From Limnochorda sp. LNt (GTDB lineage: Bacteria > Bacillota > Limnochordia > Limnochordales > Geochordaceae): a stretch of 64,000 nt of DNA. Shown here piece after piece: positions 25,359 through 37,570 of the stretch (within the stretch, counting starts at the first letter, position 1; the number at the start of each line of letters is the position of its first letter). A model generated the notes under the pieces. It searched no databases. It saw nothing but the letters and a program-made list of their open reading frames with translations, and was not told the DNA's origin. The position numbers were made by a program, and so were the translations under genes. The stretch covers positions 2,728,001-2,792,000 of the forward strand of contig NZ_CP141614.1 of assembly GCF_035593265.1 (NCBI RefSeq). Reading direction: 5' to 3'.

Positions 25359-26642
25359 ATGCCGTCATCTTCCGTTCGGACGCTGGGCGGCTCGGAGCAG
25401 GCCAGCCGGCGTCGTAGCGGGGTCGTACGGTTCATCGTGCTGATGGGACTGGTCAGCCTCTTCGCCGACATGACCTACGAGGGGGCTCGCAGCGCCACGG
25501 GCCCCTTCTTGCTCTCCCTGGGGGCGAGCGCGGCCGTTGTCGGCACCGTTGCCGGCTTGGGGGAACTGCTGGGCTACGCCCTGCGCCTGGTCTTCGGCTT
25601 CGCCGCCGACCGGCTCCGCCGCTACTGGCTGTTGACCGGGCTGGGCTACGCGATCAACCTGCTGGCGGTGCCGCTCCTGGCCCTCGCGGGCCGGTGGGAG
25701 GTCGCCGCCGGTCTCGTCCTGCTCGAGCGGATCGGCAAGGCCATCCGCACCCCCTCTCGCGACGCCATGCTCTCCTTCGCCACTCGAGAGGTAGGCAGGG
25801 GCTTCGGCTTCGGGCTGCACGAGATGCTGGACCAGATCGGCGCCGTGGCGGGACCGTTGCTGGTGGCGGGGGCGCTGTGGGCGGGAGACGGTTACCGTCG
25901 TGGCTTCGCCGTGCTGCTCGCCCCAGCCCTCGCCTCGCTCGTGACCCTGGCGGCGGCCCGACGGCTCTTCCCGGCGCCACACGATGCAGGCGACGAGGCC
26001 ACCGGCACGCCGCCGCCACGGGGCACCGTCGAGCGCCAGGGCTCGTCGCCGGCCCGGCTCGGCAAGGGCTTCTGGGCGTACGTCGCCTTCTCGGCTGTGA
26101 CGATGGCGGGCTTCGCCCACTTCCAGCTCATCTCGTATCACCTCGGTGCGAGGGCGCTGATGGCGGCACCCGTCATCCCCCTCGCCTTCGCCGTCGCCAT
26201 GGGCGTCGACGCCCTGGCGGCCCTCGCATCGGGCCGGCTCTACGACCGGGTGGGCCTCGCCACGCTGCTGGCGCTGCCGGTGGTGGCGATCCCCGCCACG
26301 GCGCTGGCCTTCGGCGGCTCCACGGCGGGTGCCTGGGCCGGTGTGCTGCTGTGGGGGGCCGCCCTCGGGATCCAGGAGACCGTCATGCGGGCAGCCGTGG
26401 CGGATCTCTCGGCCGCATCGTCCCGCGGGCGAGCCTACGGGCTCTTCAACACGAGCTTCGGCCTTGCCTGGTTCGCCGGCAGCGCCCTCATGGGGCTGCT
26501 GTACGAGCGGTCCGCCCACTGGGTCGTCGCCTTCGCGGTGGTCATGCAGGTGGCGTCACTGCCGCTGCTGTGGGTGGTGTTGCGTCACAACCGCCGGAGG
26601 GGAGACGAGGATGAGCGATCGCCTGAGCCGCACGCTGGCTGA
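25359..26642 (+). CDS. major facilitator superfamily transporter
   Basis: 427 residues, 10-12 hydrophobic segments. The first span contains FIVLMGLVSLFADMTYEGARSATGPFL and the loop between spans 2 and 3 has FAADRLRRYW, the MFS signature position; IGKAIRTPSRDAMLSFA follows. This resembles a Bacillota/archaeal MFS group annotated only as transporter. Start at ATG 25359 has only a distant ribosome binding site, so it is uncertain. Its last 32 nt overlap prpD, suggesting it moves propionate, methylcitrate or a related acid; that is inference. Confidence 0.8.
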   Translation: MPSSSVRTLGGSEQASRRRSGVVRFIVLMGLVSLFADMTYEGARSATGPFLLSLGASAAVVGTVAGLGELLGYALRLVFGFAADRLRRYWLLTGLGYAINLLAVPLLALAGRWEVAAGLVLLERIGKAIRTPSRDAMLSFATREVGRGFGFGLHEMLDQIGAVAGPLLVAGALWAGDGYRRGFAVLLAPALASLVTLAAARRLFPAPHDAGDEATGTPPPRGTVERQGSSPARLGKGFWAYVAFSAVTMAGFAHFQLISYHLGARALMAAPVIPLAFAVAMGVDALAALASGRLYDRVGLATLLALPVVAIPATALAFGGSTAGAWAGVLLWGAALGIQETVMRAAVADLSAASSRGRAYGLFNTSFGLAWFAGSALMGLLYERSAHWVVAFAVVMQVASLPLLWVVLRHNRRRGDEDERSPEPHAG

Positions 26643-27990
26643 GTACGCCGCCTCCGTCCGATGGGAGGACCTGCCGCCCGAGACGATCCACGAGGTGAAG
26701 CGCCGGCTCCTGGACGCCGTGGGCGTCGCGCTGGCGGCCTTCGCCGAGGAGAGCCCCAAGGCCGCTCGGGCGTATGCCTACGAGTGGCCGGTCGCCTCGG
26801 GGGCCACGCTGTGGGGCACGGCCTTCACCGCGCCCGCCGACGTCGCCGCCTTCGCCAACGGCGTGATGGTGCGCTACCTCGACTTCAACGACACCTATCT
26901 CTCCCGGGAACCCCTGCACCCGAGCGACGTCATCGCGCCGCTGTTGGCCGTGGCGGAGTGGCGAGGGCTCTCGCCGGCCGACTTCATCACGGCTGTCGCC
27001 ATCGCCTACGAGATCGGCGTCGATCTGTGCGACGCGGCCAGCCTGCGCGCCCACGGGTGGGACCACGTCAACTACATCGGCATCGCCACGGCAGCGGCCG
27101 CCGGTCGCCTCATGGGGCTGTCGCCCGAGCAGATCGAGCACGCCATCGCCATTGCTACCGTCCCCCACGCCGCCATGCGCCAGACGAGAGCCGGCGAGCT
27201 CTCCATGTGGAAAGGGGCCGCCGCGGCCAACGCCGCGCGGCACGGCGTCTTTGCCGCCGTGCTGGCATCCAAGGGCATGACGGGACCGTTCCAGCCGTTT
27301 CTGGGCGAGATGGGGCTGGTGCGGCAGCTGCTGGCGGGCGAGCCCCTGGACGAGGCGGCCCTGGCCTCCCTGGCCGAGCGGCGGCCGCCGCGACGGATCC
27401 TGGACACCTATGTCAAGTACTGGCCGGTGGAGTATCACGCGCAGAGCGCCGTCGACGCGGCCCTGCAGCTCCGCTCGGAGCTGGGCGACCCCGGGCGCAT
27501 CGCCGCGATCCACATCGACACCTTCAAGGCGGCCTACGAGATCATCGCCCGCGATCCCGAGAAGTGGCGCCCGCGCACCCGGGAGACGGCGGACCACTCC
27601 CTGCCCTACATCGTCGCCGTGGCGCTGACGGACGGGCGCGTCACCCGCCACTCCTTCTCGCGGGAGCGGCTGCAGGATCCGGCGCTGCGCCACATGCTCG
27701 AGTCCCGGGTCACCCTGCGCGAGGATCCCGAGCTGAGCGCGGGCTACCCGGAGGGGATCCCCAACCGCATCACCGTGACCACCACCGACGGCGCTCGCCT
27801 CGTACGGGAGGTGCGCTTCCCCCGAGGGCACGCCCGCAATCCCATGAGCGACGACGAGCTGGTGGCCAAGTTTCGCCTCAACGTCTCGGAGCGGCTCAGC
27901 CCGGCGCAAGCTGACGTCGTCGTGGAGACCATCATGCATCTCGAGTCGCAGCCGGGGCTGCGGCACCTGGCCGAGCGGTGGCGCCTGTGA
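26611..27990 (+). CDS. prpD: 2-methylcitrate dehydratase, MmgE/PrpD family
   Basis: 459 residues from ATG 26611 with GGAGGGGAGACGAGG upstream, inside the end of the MFS gene. Family features: LRRRLLD-like start (EVKRRLLDAVGVALAAF), NGVMVRYLDFNDTYLSREPLHPSD, KGAAAANAARHGVFAA, VKYWPVEYHAQSAVDAAL and ETADHSLPYIVAVALTDG. It dehydrates 2-methylcitrate to 2-methyl-cis-aconitate. It is followed by prpB and prpC, so the methylcitrate role is well supported. Confidence 0.92.
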   Translation: MSDRLSRTLAEYAASVRWEDLPPETIHEVKRRLLDAVGVALAAFAEESPKAARAYAYEWPVASGATLWGTAFTAPADVAAFANGVMVRYLDFNDTYLSREPLHPSDVIAPLLAVAEWRGLSPADFITAVAIAYEIGVDLCDAASLRAHGWDHVNYIGIATAAAAGRLMGLSPEQIEHAIAIATVPHAAMRQTRAGELSMWKGAAAANAARHGVFAAVLASKGMTGPFQPFLGEMGLVRQLLAGEPLDEAALASLAERRPPRRILDTYVKYWPVEYHAQSAVDAALQLRSELGDPGRIAAIHIDTFKAAYEIIARDPEKWRPRTRETADHSLPYIVAVALTDGRVTRHSFSRERLQDPALRHMLESRVTLREDPELSAGYPEGIPNRITVTTTDGARLVREVRFPRGHARNPMSDDELVAKFRLNVSERLSPAQADVVVETIMHLESQPGLRHLAERWRL

Positions 27991-28029
27991 GGTGCCGCGC
28001 CACCGCAGGCCCGAGGGAGGCGAGAGCCG

Positions 28030-28932
28030 ATGCCGGCCTGGCTTCTGCAGCGTGAGCCGTCCGAGCCGCCCGGGCGGGCGTTGCGACGACTGGTGCAACA
28101 CGAGCGGGGGCTGATGGTGCCCGGCGTCTTCAACCCGCTGGTGGGGCTCATCGCGGCCCGGCTGGGCTTCCGGGCGCTCTACTTCTCCGGTGCGGCCTAC
28201 TCGGCCAGCCAGGCGTTGCCCGATCTGGGCCTCTTCACGCTGACCGAGCTCGTGCAGGCGGTGCGCCCCATCTGCCGGGCGACCGGGCTGCCCCTCATCG
28301 TCGACGCCGACACGGGGTTCGGCGAGGCGCTCAACGTGGTGGCCGCCGTGGAGCAGCTCGAGCACGCCGGCGCCGCCGCCATCCAGATCGAGGACCAGCA
28401 GATGCCCAAGCGGTGCGGCCACCTGAGCGGTAAGGTCGTGGTCGACGCCGAGGAGATGGCGCGCAAGGTCGCCGCGGCCGCCCGGGCGCGGCGCGACCTC
28501 CTCATCGTGGCGCGCACCGATGCCCGTGCCACCCACGGCTTCGACGAGGCGGTGCGTCGGGCTCGCCTCTACGTGGAGGCGGGCGCCGACATCGTCTTCC
28601 CCGAGGCCCTCGAGTCGGAGGAGGAGTTCGAGGCCTTCGCACGAGCCGTCGACGTGCCGCTACTGGCCAACATGACCGAGTTCGGCAAGACGCCGTACAT
28701 CCCGGCCCGACGCTTCGCCGAGTGGGGCTACCGGATCGTCATCTTCCCGGTCACGACCCTGCGGATCGCGGCCCGGGCCGTCGAGGAGGCGCTGGTGGCG
28801 CTGCGAGACACCGGCACGCAGCAGGGGCTGCTGGACCGGATGCAGAGCCGCCAGGAGCTGTACGATCTCATCGGCTACGAGGAGTACGAGCGCCTGGATC
28901 AGGAGGTCGCCCGGTGGCGCTCGGGCGCCTGA
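28030..28932 (+). CDS. prpB: 2-methylisocitrate lyase
   Basis: 300 residues of the isocitrate lyase/PEP mutase family. Diagnostic segments: GVFNPLVGLIAARLGFRALYFSGAA, PLIVDADTGFGEALNV, AAIQIEDQQMPKRCGHLSGK containing the catalytic KRCGH loop, and IVARTDARATHGFDEAV. It splits 2-methylisocitrate to succinate and pyruvate. GGGAGGCGAGAG precedes the ATG at 28030. Between prpD and prpC in one operon. Confidence 0.93.
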   Translation: MPAWLLQREPSEPPGRALRRLVQHERGLMVPGVFNPLVGLIAARLGFRALYFSGAAYSASQALPDLGLFTLTELVQAVRPICRATGLPLIVDADTGFGEALNVVAAVEQLEHAGAAAIQIEDQQMPKRCGHLSGKVVVDAEEMARKVAAAARARRDLLIVARTDARATHGFDEAVRRARLYVEAGADIVFPEALESEEEFEAFARAVDVPLLANMTEFGKTPYIPARRFAEWGYRIVIFPVTTLRIAARAVEEALVALRDTGTQQGLLDRMQSRQELYDLIGYEEYERLDQEVARWRSGA

Positions 28933-28975
28933 GGGGCGGCCCAGGGGGTCGGGGATGGCAAGGGGGGTTGCCGTG

Positions 28976-30133
28976 ATGTCCGGTCCGGATGCGCCTTACA
29001 GCCCCGGTCTCGAGGGGGTCATCGCCACCGCCACCTCCATCTCCTATCGGGACGTGGACCACGAGCAGATCGTGGTGCGGGGCTACGACCTCATCGAGCT
29101 GGCCCGGCGGCTCGACTACCCGCAGGTGGCCTACCTCGTCATCTACGGCCACCTGCCGTCGGCCGACGAGCTGGCCGTCTTCGAGCAGGCCCTGCGTGAC
29201 CAGGCGGAGCCGCCCGAGGCCGTGCTGCGCATGCTGGAGCTGATGCCGCGTGCCGCCGAGGTGATGGATGCCCAGCGCACGGCCATCTCGGCCCTGGCGG
29301 GATTCGAGGCGCCCGACGAGCTGCGCGACACGACCCCCGACTCCAACGCCCGCAAGGGCGTGCGGCTCCTGGCCCGGATGCCCGCCATCACCGCCAACGC
29401 CTATCGCATCCTGAGAGGGCTGCCGACGCAGCGGCCGGACCCGGCCCTGGGCTTCGCCGAGCGCTTCCTGCAGATGATCACGGGACGACGCCCCGATCCC
29501 CAGGCCGCCCGCATCTTCGACATGACCCTCACGTGCTACGTCGAGCACGAGCTGCCCAACTCCACCTTCGCGGCCCGGGTCATCGCCTCGACCCTGTCGG
29601 ACCTGTACGGGGCGGTGGCGGGAGCGGCCGCCTCCCTCAAGGGACCGCTGCACGGTGGGGCCAACGAGGCGGTGGCGCGGATGCTGCTCGACATCCTCGA
29701 GCGCGGGGGTGCCTCCATCGCCGAGGCCTACGTGATGGAGCGCCTGGCACGCAAGGAGCGCATCATGGGGTTCGGCCACCGGGTCTACATGCGCCGCTAC
29801 GATCCCAGGGCCTACCTGCTCAAGGACGCCATCCCCGAGCTGGCGGACCGGCGGCCGGAGGGGCCGGAGCTGTACCGCATCTACCAGATCGTCGAGCGGG
29901 TGATGCTGCGGGAGAAGGGTCTGTACCCCAACACCGACTACCCGGTCGGGCTCATCTACTACCTGCTCGACATTCCCATCGAGCTGGACACGCCCATCTT
30001 CCTGGCGGCGCGCACGCCCGGGCTGGTGGCCCACGTCATCGAGCAGCACGCCCACAACCGCATCTTCCGGCCGCGCGTGCTCTACCAGGGGCCCCGGGGG
30101 CTCCGGCCTGCCGAGGAGGGGGCGCCGGCATGA
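28976..30133 (+). CDS. prpC: 2-methylcitrate synthase/citrate synthase
   Basis: 385 residues from ATG 28976, preceded by AAGGGGGG at good spacing; an upstream ATG at 28955 would place that site inside the gene. Citrate-synthase motifs: GYDLIELARRLDYPQVAYLV, HELPNSTFAARV, LKGPLHGGANEAV with the catalytic His, and MGFGHRVYMRRYDPRA. It condenses propionyl-CoA (or acetyl-CoA) with oxaloacetate. Neighbouring prpD and prpB favour methylcitrate synthase. Its stop overlaps the next start (ATGA). Confidence 0.9.
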   Translation: MSGPDAPYSPGLEGVIATATSISYRDVDHEQIVVRGYDLIELARRLDYPQVAYLVIYGHLPSADELAVFEQALRDQAEPPEAVLRMLELMPRAAEVMDAQRTAISALAGFEAPDELRDTTPDSNARKGVRLLARMPAITANAYRILRGLPTQRPDPALGFAERFLQMITGRRPDPQAARIFDMTLTCYVEHELPNSTFAARVIASTLSDLYGAVAGAAASLKGPLHGGANEAVARMLLDILERGGASIAEAYVMERLARKERIMGFGHRVYMRRYDPRAYLLKDAIPELADRRPEGPELYRIYQIVERVMLREKGLYPNTDYPVGLIYYLLDIPIELDTPIFLAARTPGLVAHVIEQHAHNRIFRPRVLYQGPRGLRPAEEGAPA

Positions 30134-30753
30134 GCGGGCCCGCCACGGCCCCCGCCGGTGCCCGCCGCCTCACGCAGGTGGGCGTGATGGCTGCCGCCTC
30201 TCTGGTGGCCATGCTGACCATCCGCTTTCCCATCGTACCCGGCGCCACGTTTCTCAAGTACGATCCCAGCGACGCGGTGGGATTGCTGGCAGGTCTGACG
30301 ATGGGACCGGGGGCGGGCGTGTCGACCGTCCTGCTCAAGGACGTCCTCTTCTGGCTCCTGCGGGGCACCGACCCGTTCGGCCCGCTGGCCGACTTCCTGG
30401 CGGCCGCCACCTTCGTGGGCGTCGCCTCGGCGGTCGCCCACCGACTGTGGCCGACGGATGACGGCGAGACGACGGTGCGGCGCCCCGCCCTGCGGCCGCT
30501 GCATGCGGGCGCGCTGCCGGCCATGGCGCTGGGGGTAGCCGTCGGCACGGCCGCCCGCGTCGTCGTGATGGCGCTGGCCAACTTCCCCATCCTCTACCTG
30601 GAGATGGGGATGCCACCCGCCCGGGTCGCCGCGCTGATGTGGCCGGCCATCGTGCCCTTCAACGCGCTCAAGGGGCTCCTCAACGGAGCCCTGGCCATGG
30701 TGCTGGCGGCCGCGCTGGTGCGGCGCCACGCGGTGGTAGCGCCGCACCGCTCG

Positions 30754-30759
<6 letters not shown>
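30130..30759 (+). CDS. RibU-like ECF transporter S component
   Basis: 209 residues with five to six hydrophobic segments. The run [16 protein letters not shown] followed by [28 protein letters not shown] and [13 protein letters not shown] matches the pattern of RibU-type S components, which bind riboflavin and work with a shared ECF ATPase/T module encoded elsewhere. ATG 30130 overlaps the prpC stop, so it is the last gene of the methylcitrate operon. An S component for riboflavin is unexpected there; the true ligand may be different. It ends tail-to-tail with acnA, overlapping by 6 nt. Confidence 0.75.
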
Positions 30760-33507
<2,748 letters not shown>

Positions 33508-33836
33508 GGCGTGTGAGCCCCCCAAAGGCGTCCCCTGCTCCAAGTGACCTGGGCGGACCGCCGTCCTCATTTTAACAGGGAACCGGTGGTCCCGGCAGGA
33601 TCGGGCGGTCCTGCCTGGCATCGCGCTCGGTTCTGCACCCGACGCCCGGAGCCACGGGGACCCCATCGGCCTACCGTGGCCAACCGATTCCCCGGGGACA
33701 AAGGCCAGGGGCCGTCCCGTGGCGTTCGCAACTGGCGTCCGACCCGCGCGTTCGGGTTGGATCAGGGCGGCGGCAAGCCTTGGATGCAGCGAGCTCAAAG
33801 AGGAATCGAGGTCAGGAAGGAGATGGGGGTCCGGTC
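33508..33836. other. intergenic region between acnA and the cytochrome gene
   Basis: 329 nt between divergent genes. On the minus strand a TAAAAT hexamer (33569-33574) with a weak CTGCCG 18 nt upstream is a candidate acnA promoter. On the plus strand AAGGAG lies at 33817-33822, about 14 nt ahead of the ATG of the cytochrome. No riboswitch or small gene is recognisable here. Confidence 0.4.
33569..33598 (-). promoter_or_regulatory. candidate acnA promoter
   Basis: On the minus strand, TAAAAT (33569-33574) is a 5/6 match to a -10 box and CTGCCG (33593-33598) a poor 3/6 match to a -35, separated by 18 nt. Transcription would begin about 55 nt before the acnA ATG. The surrounding stretch is locally AT-rich in an otherwise GC-rich gap. 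Confidence 0.35.
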
Positions 33837-34963
33837 ATGCAGCGTCTTCACAACCTCCTGGTCGTCGCCGGGCTCGCTGCGCTGGCCCTGGTCGCCTCGC
33901 TGAGCTGGGCGCTCGGGCTGGCGGAGGTGGTCGAGGGAGCCGGCGGCGGGATCGACAGCGAGTGGGCGCAATCCGGCCACGCCAACCGGGAGATGGCGGT
34001 GGAGGAGGCGACGGTCGACTTCCGCCAGGCCTCGGCCGCCCACTGCGGGCGTTGCCATGCCTCCCAGGGCTTCGCCGTCTGGGCCGAGCAGCTCCGGCAG
34101 GGCAACCCCGGCAACATCACCGGGCCCGACGGCAAGGCGGCCACGGTGGAGGGCTGACGGCCGAAAAGGTGCAGCCCATCGACTGCCAGGCGTGCCACAC
34201 CGACAGCTTCGACCTGCGCATCGCCGGCTCGACGCCCATGCTGCCCTCCGGCTTCGCCGCGAAGGGCGTCGGTGACGGTGCCTTGTGCATGAGCTGCCAC
34301 AACTCCCGTAACGGTGCCATCGCGTGGGACGCCGCCGACCCCGGCCGCTACACGGCGCCTCATCACTCGGTGCAGGCGGACGTCATCATGGGCAAGAACG
34401 TCTACTTCGTCGACTACGGCGATGCCTACGTCTCGGCCCACGCGGCCTTCACGGGCGACTCGTGCGTCACCTGCCACATGAAGATGGGTGGGGGCCACAC
34501 CTTCCAGGCCTCGCCCGACAGCTGCGCCACCTGCCACGGTGCCGGCTACCGGGCCGAGATGGTGCAGCGGCCGGTCCAGGTGCTCCTGGACGAGACGGCG
34601 GCGGCCATCAGCCAGCGGTTCGTGACGCAGTTCGCGGCCAGGGTGCGCGAGGTCGGCGCCTGGGATCCGCAGACCGACGAGACACGCACGGTAGCCATCG
34701 ACGGCAGGCGCATCGTCGCCGTCGCGCCGACGGGCATCCACGGGCAGATGGGCTTGGCGATCACCATGCAGGACGGCACGGTGCTGTACGCCCAGCTGGC
34801 CCAGATCAAGGGGGCCGACGGCAAGCCCGTCGTCGCCACCTCCGACCCCTTCGTCCGTGCCCTGTGGAACTACATGGTCGTCCTCTGGGACGGCTCGATG
34901 GGCGTCCACAATCCGACGTTCGTGCGGACGGTCCTGACGGCGACGCAGGAGGCGCTGCGCTGA
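33837..34963 (+). pseudogene. secreted multihaem cytochrome c, reading frame interrupted by a 1-nt shift
   Basis: From ATG 33837 the frame encodes a signal peptide (residues 1-25), a GHANRE region and a first haem site CGRCH, then stops at 34155-34157. The -1 frame continues without a gap of similarity as LTAEKVQPIDCQACH and runs to 34963, with CQACH, CMSCH, CVTCH and CATCH. Adding one G to the GGG at 34151-34153 restores one 375-residue protein with five CxxCH motifs. The C-terminal third lacks haems (RTVAIDGRRIVAVAPTG on). Likely a periplasmic electron-transfer protein. The shift may be a true mutation or a sequencing error. Confidence 0.75.
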
Positions 34964-35004
34964 GGGCCGACCCGCGACGACAAGGGGCCGCGGAGATGAC
35001 GACC

Positions 35005-35036
35005 GGGGGGTGGAGCCGACGGCTCCGCCCCCTTCG
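35005..35036 (+). terminator. rho-independent terminator after the cytochrome gene
   Basis: GGGGGTGGAGCC, a GAC loop, then GGCTCCGCCCCC: a nearly perfect 11-12-bp GC stem ending at 35032 and followed by TTCGTCTT. It lies 41 nt after the cytochrome stop. Its position argues that the following TPR gene starts at 35095 or later, not at an in-frame ATG at 34996. Confidence 0.7.
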
Positions 35037-35094
35037 TCTTGCCGGGAGGAGGACCCGGCCCGTCGCGGAAGCATGGGAGCCGGGGGTGGCTGCC

Positions 35095-35889
35095 ATGCGG
35101 TTGGACGTGTCGGCGCGTCGGATGCGGGTCTCGATGAGGGGGCGGCTCGTGTGGGCCCTGGTGGCCCTGGCCGCCATCGGCGCCCCGGGTGTGAGGGCCG
35201 CGGCGGACCCGGCCGGAGCGGCCGAGAGGGTGGCCCAGGCCGATGCGCTCTACGAGTCGGCCCGCAGCCTGGAGGAGCTCCAGAGGGCGTACGGCCTCTA
35301 CAAGGAGGCCCTCGAGGCCGACCCGCAGTCGTACGAGGCCGCATGGAAGGCCGGCCGCGCCGCCTGGCAGCTGGCCGAGCTGGTGCCCAAGCCCGAGCGG
35401 CGTCCCCTCCTGGAGGAGGGCGAGCGCCTGGCCCGGCGGGCCACCGAGATCGACCCCCGCGGAGTGGACGGCCATTACTGGTACGGCGTGCTCATCGGTC
35501 GGGTCGGGGAGGAGCGGGGGGTCCTCGTCAGCCTCTTCCTGGTCGACGACGTGCTGCGGGAGATGGAGACGGTGCTGGAGCTGGATCCGACCCACGCGGG
35601 GGCGCACCACGTGTTGAGCGTCCTCTATCGGGTGGTGCCGGGCCGTCCGCTCTCCGTCGGCGACAAGCGCAAGGCGGTGCAGCACGCGGAGCTCTCGGTG
35701 AGGTATGCTCCTGACGACCTCCTCTATCGCCTCGGCCTGGCGGAGGCGTATCATGCCGCTGGCGACCGAGCATCCGCGGTACGGGTCTTGCGGGAGGTCC
35801 TGGCCATGCCCGAGCAGGATCCGGTCAACGACGCCCGCACCAAGGAGCGAGCCCGCCAGCTCCTGCAGGAGCTGGGCGAGACCACCTGA
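35095..35889 (+). CDS. secreted or membrane-anchored TPR protein
   Basis: 264 residues if started at ATG 35095; ATG at 35125 or 35137 are alternatives, all leaving the hydrophobic segment LVWALVALAAIGAPGVRAAA as signal peptide. The mature part is helical with TPR-like pairs: LYESARSLEELQRAYGLYKEALEADP, SYEAAWKAGRAAWQLAEL, GEERGVLVSLFLVDDVLREMETVLELDP and LGLAEAYHAAGDRASAVRVL. It resembles TRAP-transporter-associated TPR proteins (TRAP-T) in length and arrangement, but no TRAP genes are near. It precedes murQ by 14 nt. Confidence 0.7.
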   Translation: MRLDVSARRMRVSMRGRLVWALVALAAIGAPGVRAAADPAGAAERVAQADALYESARSLEELQRAYGLYKEALEADPQSYEAAWKAGRAAWQLAELVPKPERRPLLEEGERLARRATEIDPRGVDGHYWYGVLIGRVGEERGVLVSLFLVDDVLREMETVLELDPTHAGAHHVLSVLYRVVPGRPLSVGDKRKAVQHAELSVRYAPDDLLYRLGLAEAYHAAGDRASAVRVLREVLAMPEQDPVNDARTKERARQLLQELGETT

Positions 35890-35903
35890 TTCGGAGGTAG
35901 ACG

Positions 35904-36800
35904 ATGCCTTCGCCGCTGCACGATCTGACGACCGAATCCCACAACCCACTGAGCCGTGATCTCGACCGCCTCTCTTCCTTCGAGATCGCCCGCCTAATGA
36001 ACCAGGAGGACGCGCTGGTGGCGCTGGCCGTGCGCGACGAGCTGCCGGCCATCGCCCGCGCCATCGATCTGGCCGCCGCCACCCTCGCGTCTGGGGGCCG
36101 GGTCGTCTACGTCGGCGCCGGCACCAGCGGCCGCCTGGGCATGCTGGATGCCTCGGAGTGGCACCCCACCTTCGGCGTCGATCCCGACGTCGTGCGGGTC
36201 ATCCTGGCCGGAGGTCCTCAGGCGGTCCACAGTCCGGTGGAGGACGCCGAGGACGACGAGCAGGAGGGGTATCGCAGGGTGCGGGAGACGGTGCGCTCTG
36301 GCGACCTGGTGGTGGGGCTGGCCGCCAGCGGGCGCACGCCCTTCGTCGTCGGGGCCCTGCGAGCGGCGCGGGATGTGGGCGCCCGGACGGTCTCCATCGC
36401 GTGCAACCGGCCCAGTCCGATCGAAGCCCTGGCCGACGTGGCCATCGCCCCGGTGGTGGGCCCCGAGGTGCTGGCCGGCTCCACCCGCCTCAAGGCCGGG
36501 ACCGCCCAGAAGATGGTGCTCAACATGATCTCCACGGGCGCCATGGTGCGGCTGGGCAAGGTCTACCGCAACCTCATGGTCGACATGCTCGCGACCAACG
36601 ACAAGCTGCGGCGCCGCGCCCTGCGGATGGTGCGGGCCGCCACCGGTTGCACGGAGGAGCAGGCCGCCGATGCTCTCTCCCGGGCCGGGATGCACGTCAA
36701 GACCGCCATCGTCATGCTCCTGGCCGGTGTGGGGGTCGAGGAGGCCAGGGCGCGGCTTGTGGCAGCCGGAGGCTTCGTGCGGCGGGCCGTGCAGGAGTGA
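35904..36800 (+). CDS. murQ: N-acetylmuramic acid 6-phosphate etherase
   Basis: 298 residues, the usual length. TTESHNPLSRDLDRLSSFEI and LMNQED open the protein; the SIS domain shows VVYVGAGTSGRLGMLDASE with the catalytic Glu, HPTFG and VGLAASGRTPFVVGAL, followed by AGTAQKMVLNMISTGAM and the C-terminal KVYRNLMVDM-type block. It cleaves the lactyl ether of MurNAc-6-phosphate during cell-wall recycling. GGAGGTAGACG precedes the ATG. A NagZ-like GH3 at 55284-56930 could supply the upstream step. Confidence 0.94.
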   Translation: MPSPLHDLTTESHNPLSRDLDRLSSFEIARLMNQEDALVALAVRDELPAIARAIDLAAATLASGGRVVYVGAGTSGRLGMLDASEWHPTFGVDPDVVRVILAGGPQAVHSPVEDAEDDEQEGYRRVRETVRSGDLVVGLAASGRTPFVVGALRAARDVGARTVSIACNRPSPIEALADVAIAPVVGPEVLAGSTRLKAGTAQKMVLNMISTGAMVRLGKVYRNLMVDMLATNDKLRRRALRMVRAATGCTEEQAADALSRAGMHVKTAIVMLLAGVGVEEARARLVAAGGFVRRAVQE

Positions 36801-36813
36801 CGCCGGAGCGACG

Positions 36814-37554
36814 ATGAGCGCCCTTCTCCCCAAGCGGCTCCTGCCCCGGGAGCATGGCGTCTGGTTCATGTGGCTGGTGCCGGCCCTCCTGGGGGCCCTG
36901 CTGGGCGGGCCTCACCCGGCGCACCTGCTGGTGCTGCTCTCCGCCTTCGCGGTGCACCTGGCGTCGCATGCGGCCCTCGAGGCCGTACGTGAGGGCGAGC
37001 GGGGCGCACCCTGGTGGCGGTGGGCCGCCGGCACGGGGGCCGTCGCCGTCGCGCTGCTGGCGTACCCCCTCTGGCGCTTCCCGGTCATCGTCCTGTTCGG
37101 AGCGGCGGCAGTGCTGGCCTTCGCGCTCAACCTCTACTCCGCCAGGCGTCGCCAGGAGCGGACGCTCCTCAACGACGCCCTGGCCATCGCCGGACTCGAG
37201 CTGTGGGCGCCGGTCTCGTACCTGGTGGGGGCCGCTCGCCTCGATAGGGACGCCGCGTTGCTGTGGCTGCTCTGCTTCGTCTTCTTCATGGGGACGGCCT
37301 TCCACGTCAAGACCGTCTTTCGCGAGCGGGACGACCCCGCTTTCAAGCGGCTCTCCGACCTGGTGCACCTGGGGCTGCTGGGCCTGCCGGCCCTGGTCGG
37401 GGTGCCCCAGATGGGCTGGGCCTACCTGCCGAGCGCGCTGCGTACCTGGCTGATGCCGAGGCAACGGCGGCTGCGCCCGCTCACCGTCGGCCTGGTGGAG
37501 ATCGCCAACGCCGTGCTCTTCATGCTCCTCGTGGTGGGGCTGTGGCCGGCCTGA
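36814..37554 (+). CDS. YwiC-like integral membrane protein
   Basis: 246 residues, mostly hydrophobic with about seven spans. The N-terminal KRLLPREHGVWFMWLVPALLGAL is the hallmark of the YwiC-like family, as is the segment LNLYSARRRQERTLLNDALAI. Function of the family is unknown. 13 nt after murQ, so part of the same operon. It converges on the DUF218 gene with only 16 nt between stops. Confidence 0.78.
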   Translation: MSALLPKRLLPREHGVWFMWLVPALLGALLGGPHPAHLLVLLSAFAVHLASHAALEAVREGERGAPWWRWAAGTGAVAVALLAYPLWRFPVIVLFGAAAVLAFALNLYSARRRQERTLLNDALAIAGLELWAPVSYLVGAARLDRDAALLWLLCFVFFMGTAFHVKTVFRERDDPAFKRLSDLVHLGLLGLPALVGVPQMGWAYLPSALRTWLMPRQRRLRPLTVGLVEIANAVLFMLLVVGLWPA

Positions 37555-37570
37555 GTCAGGGCTTGCGGAG

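Noticed and set aside
34140-34160. Programmed -1 ribosomal frameshift in the cytochrome gene
   Set aside because: The junction lacks an X-XXY-YYZ slippery heptamer and no obvious downstream stimulator was seen; a single-base indel explains it better.
34996-35094. ATG at 34996 as start of the TPR protein
   Set aside because: It would place a strong terminator hairpin with T-rich tail inside the coding sequence and put a long basic region ahead of the signal peptide.
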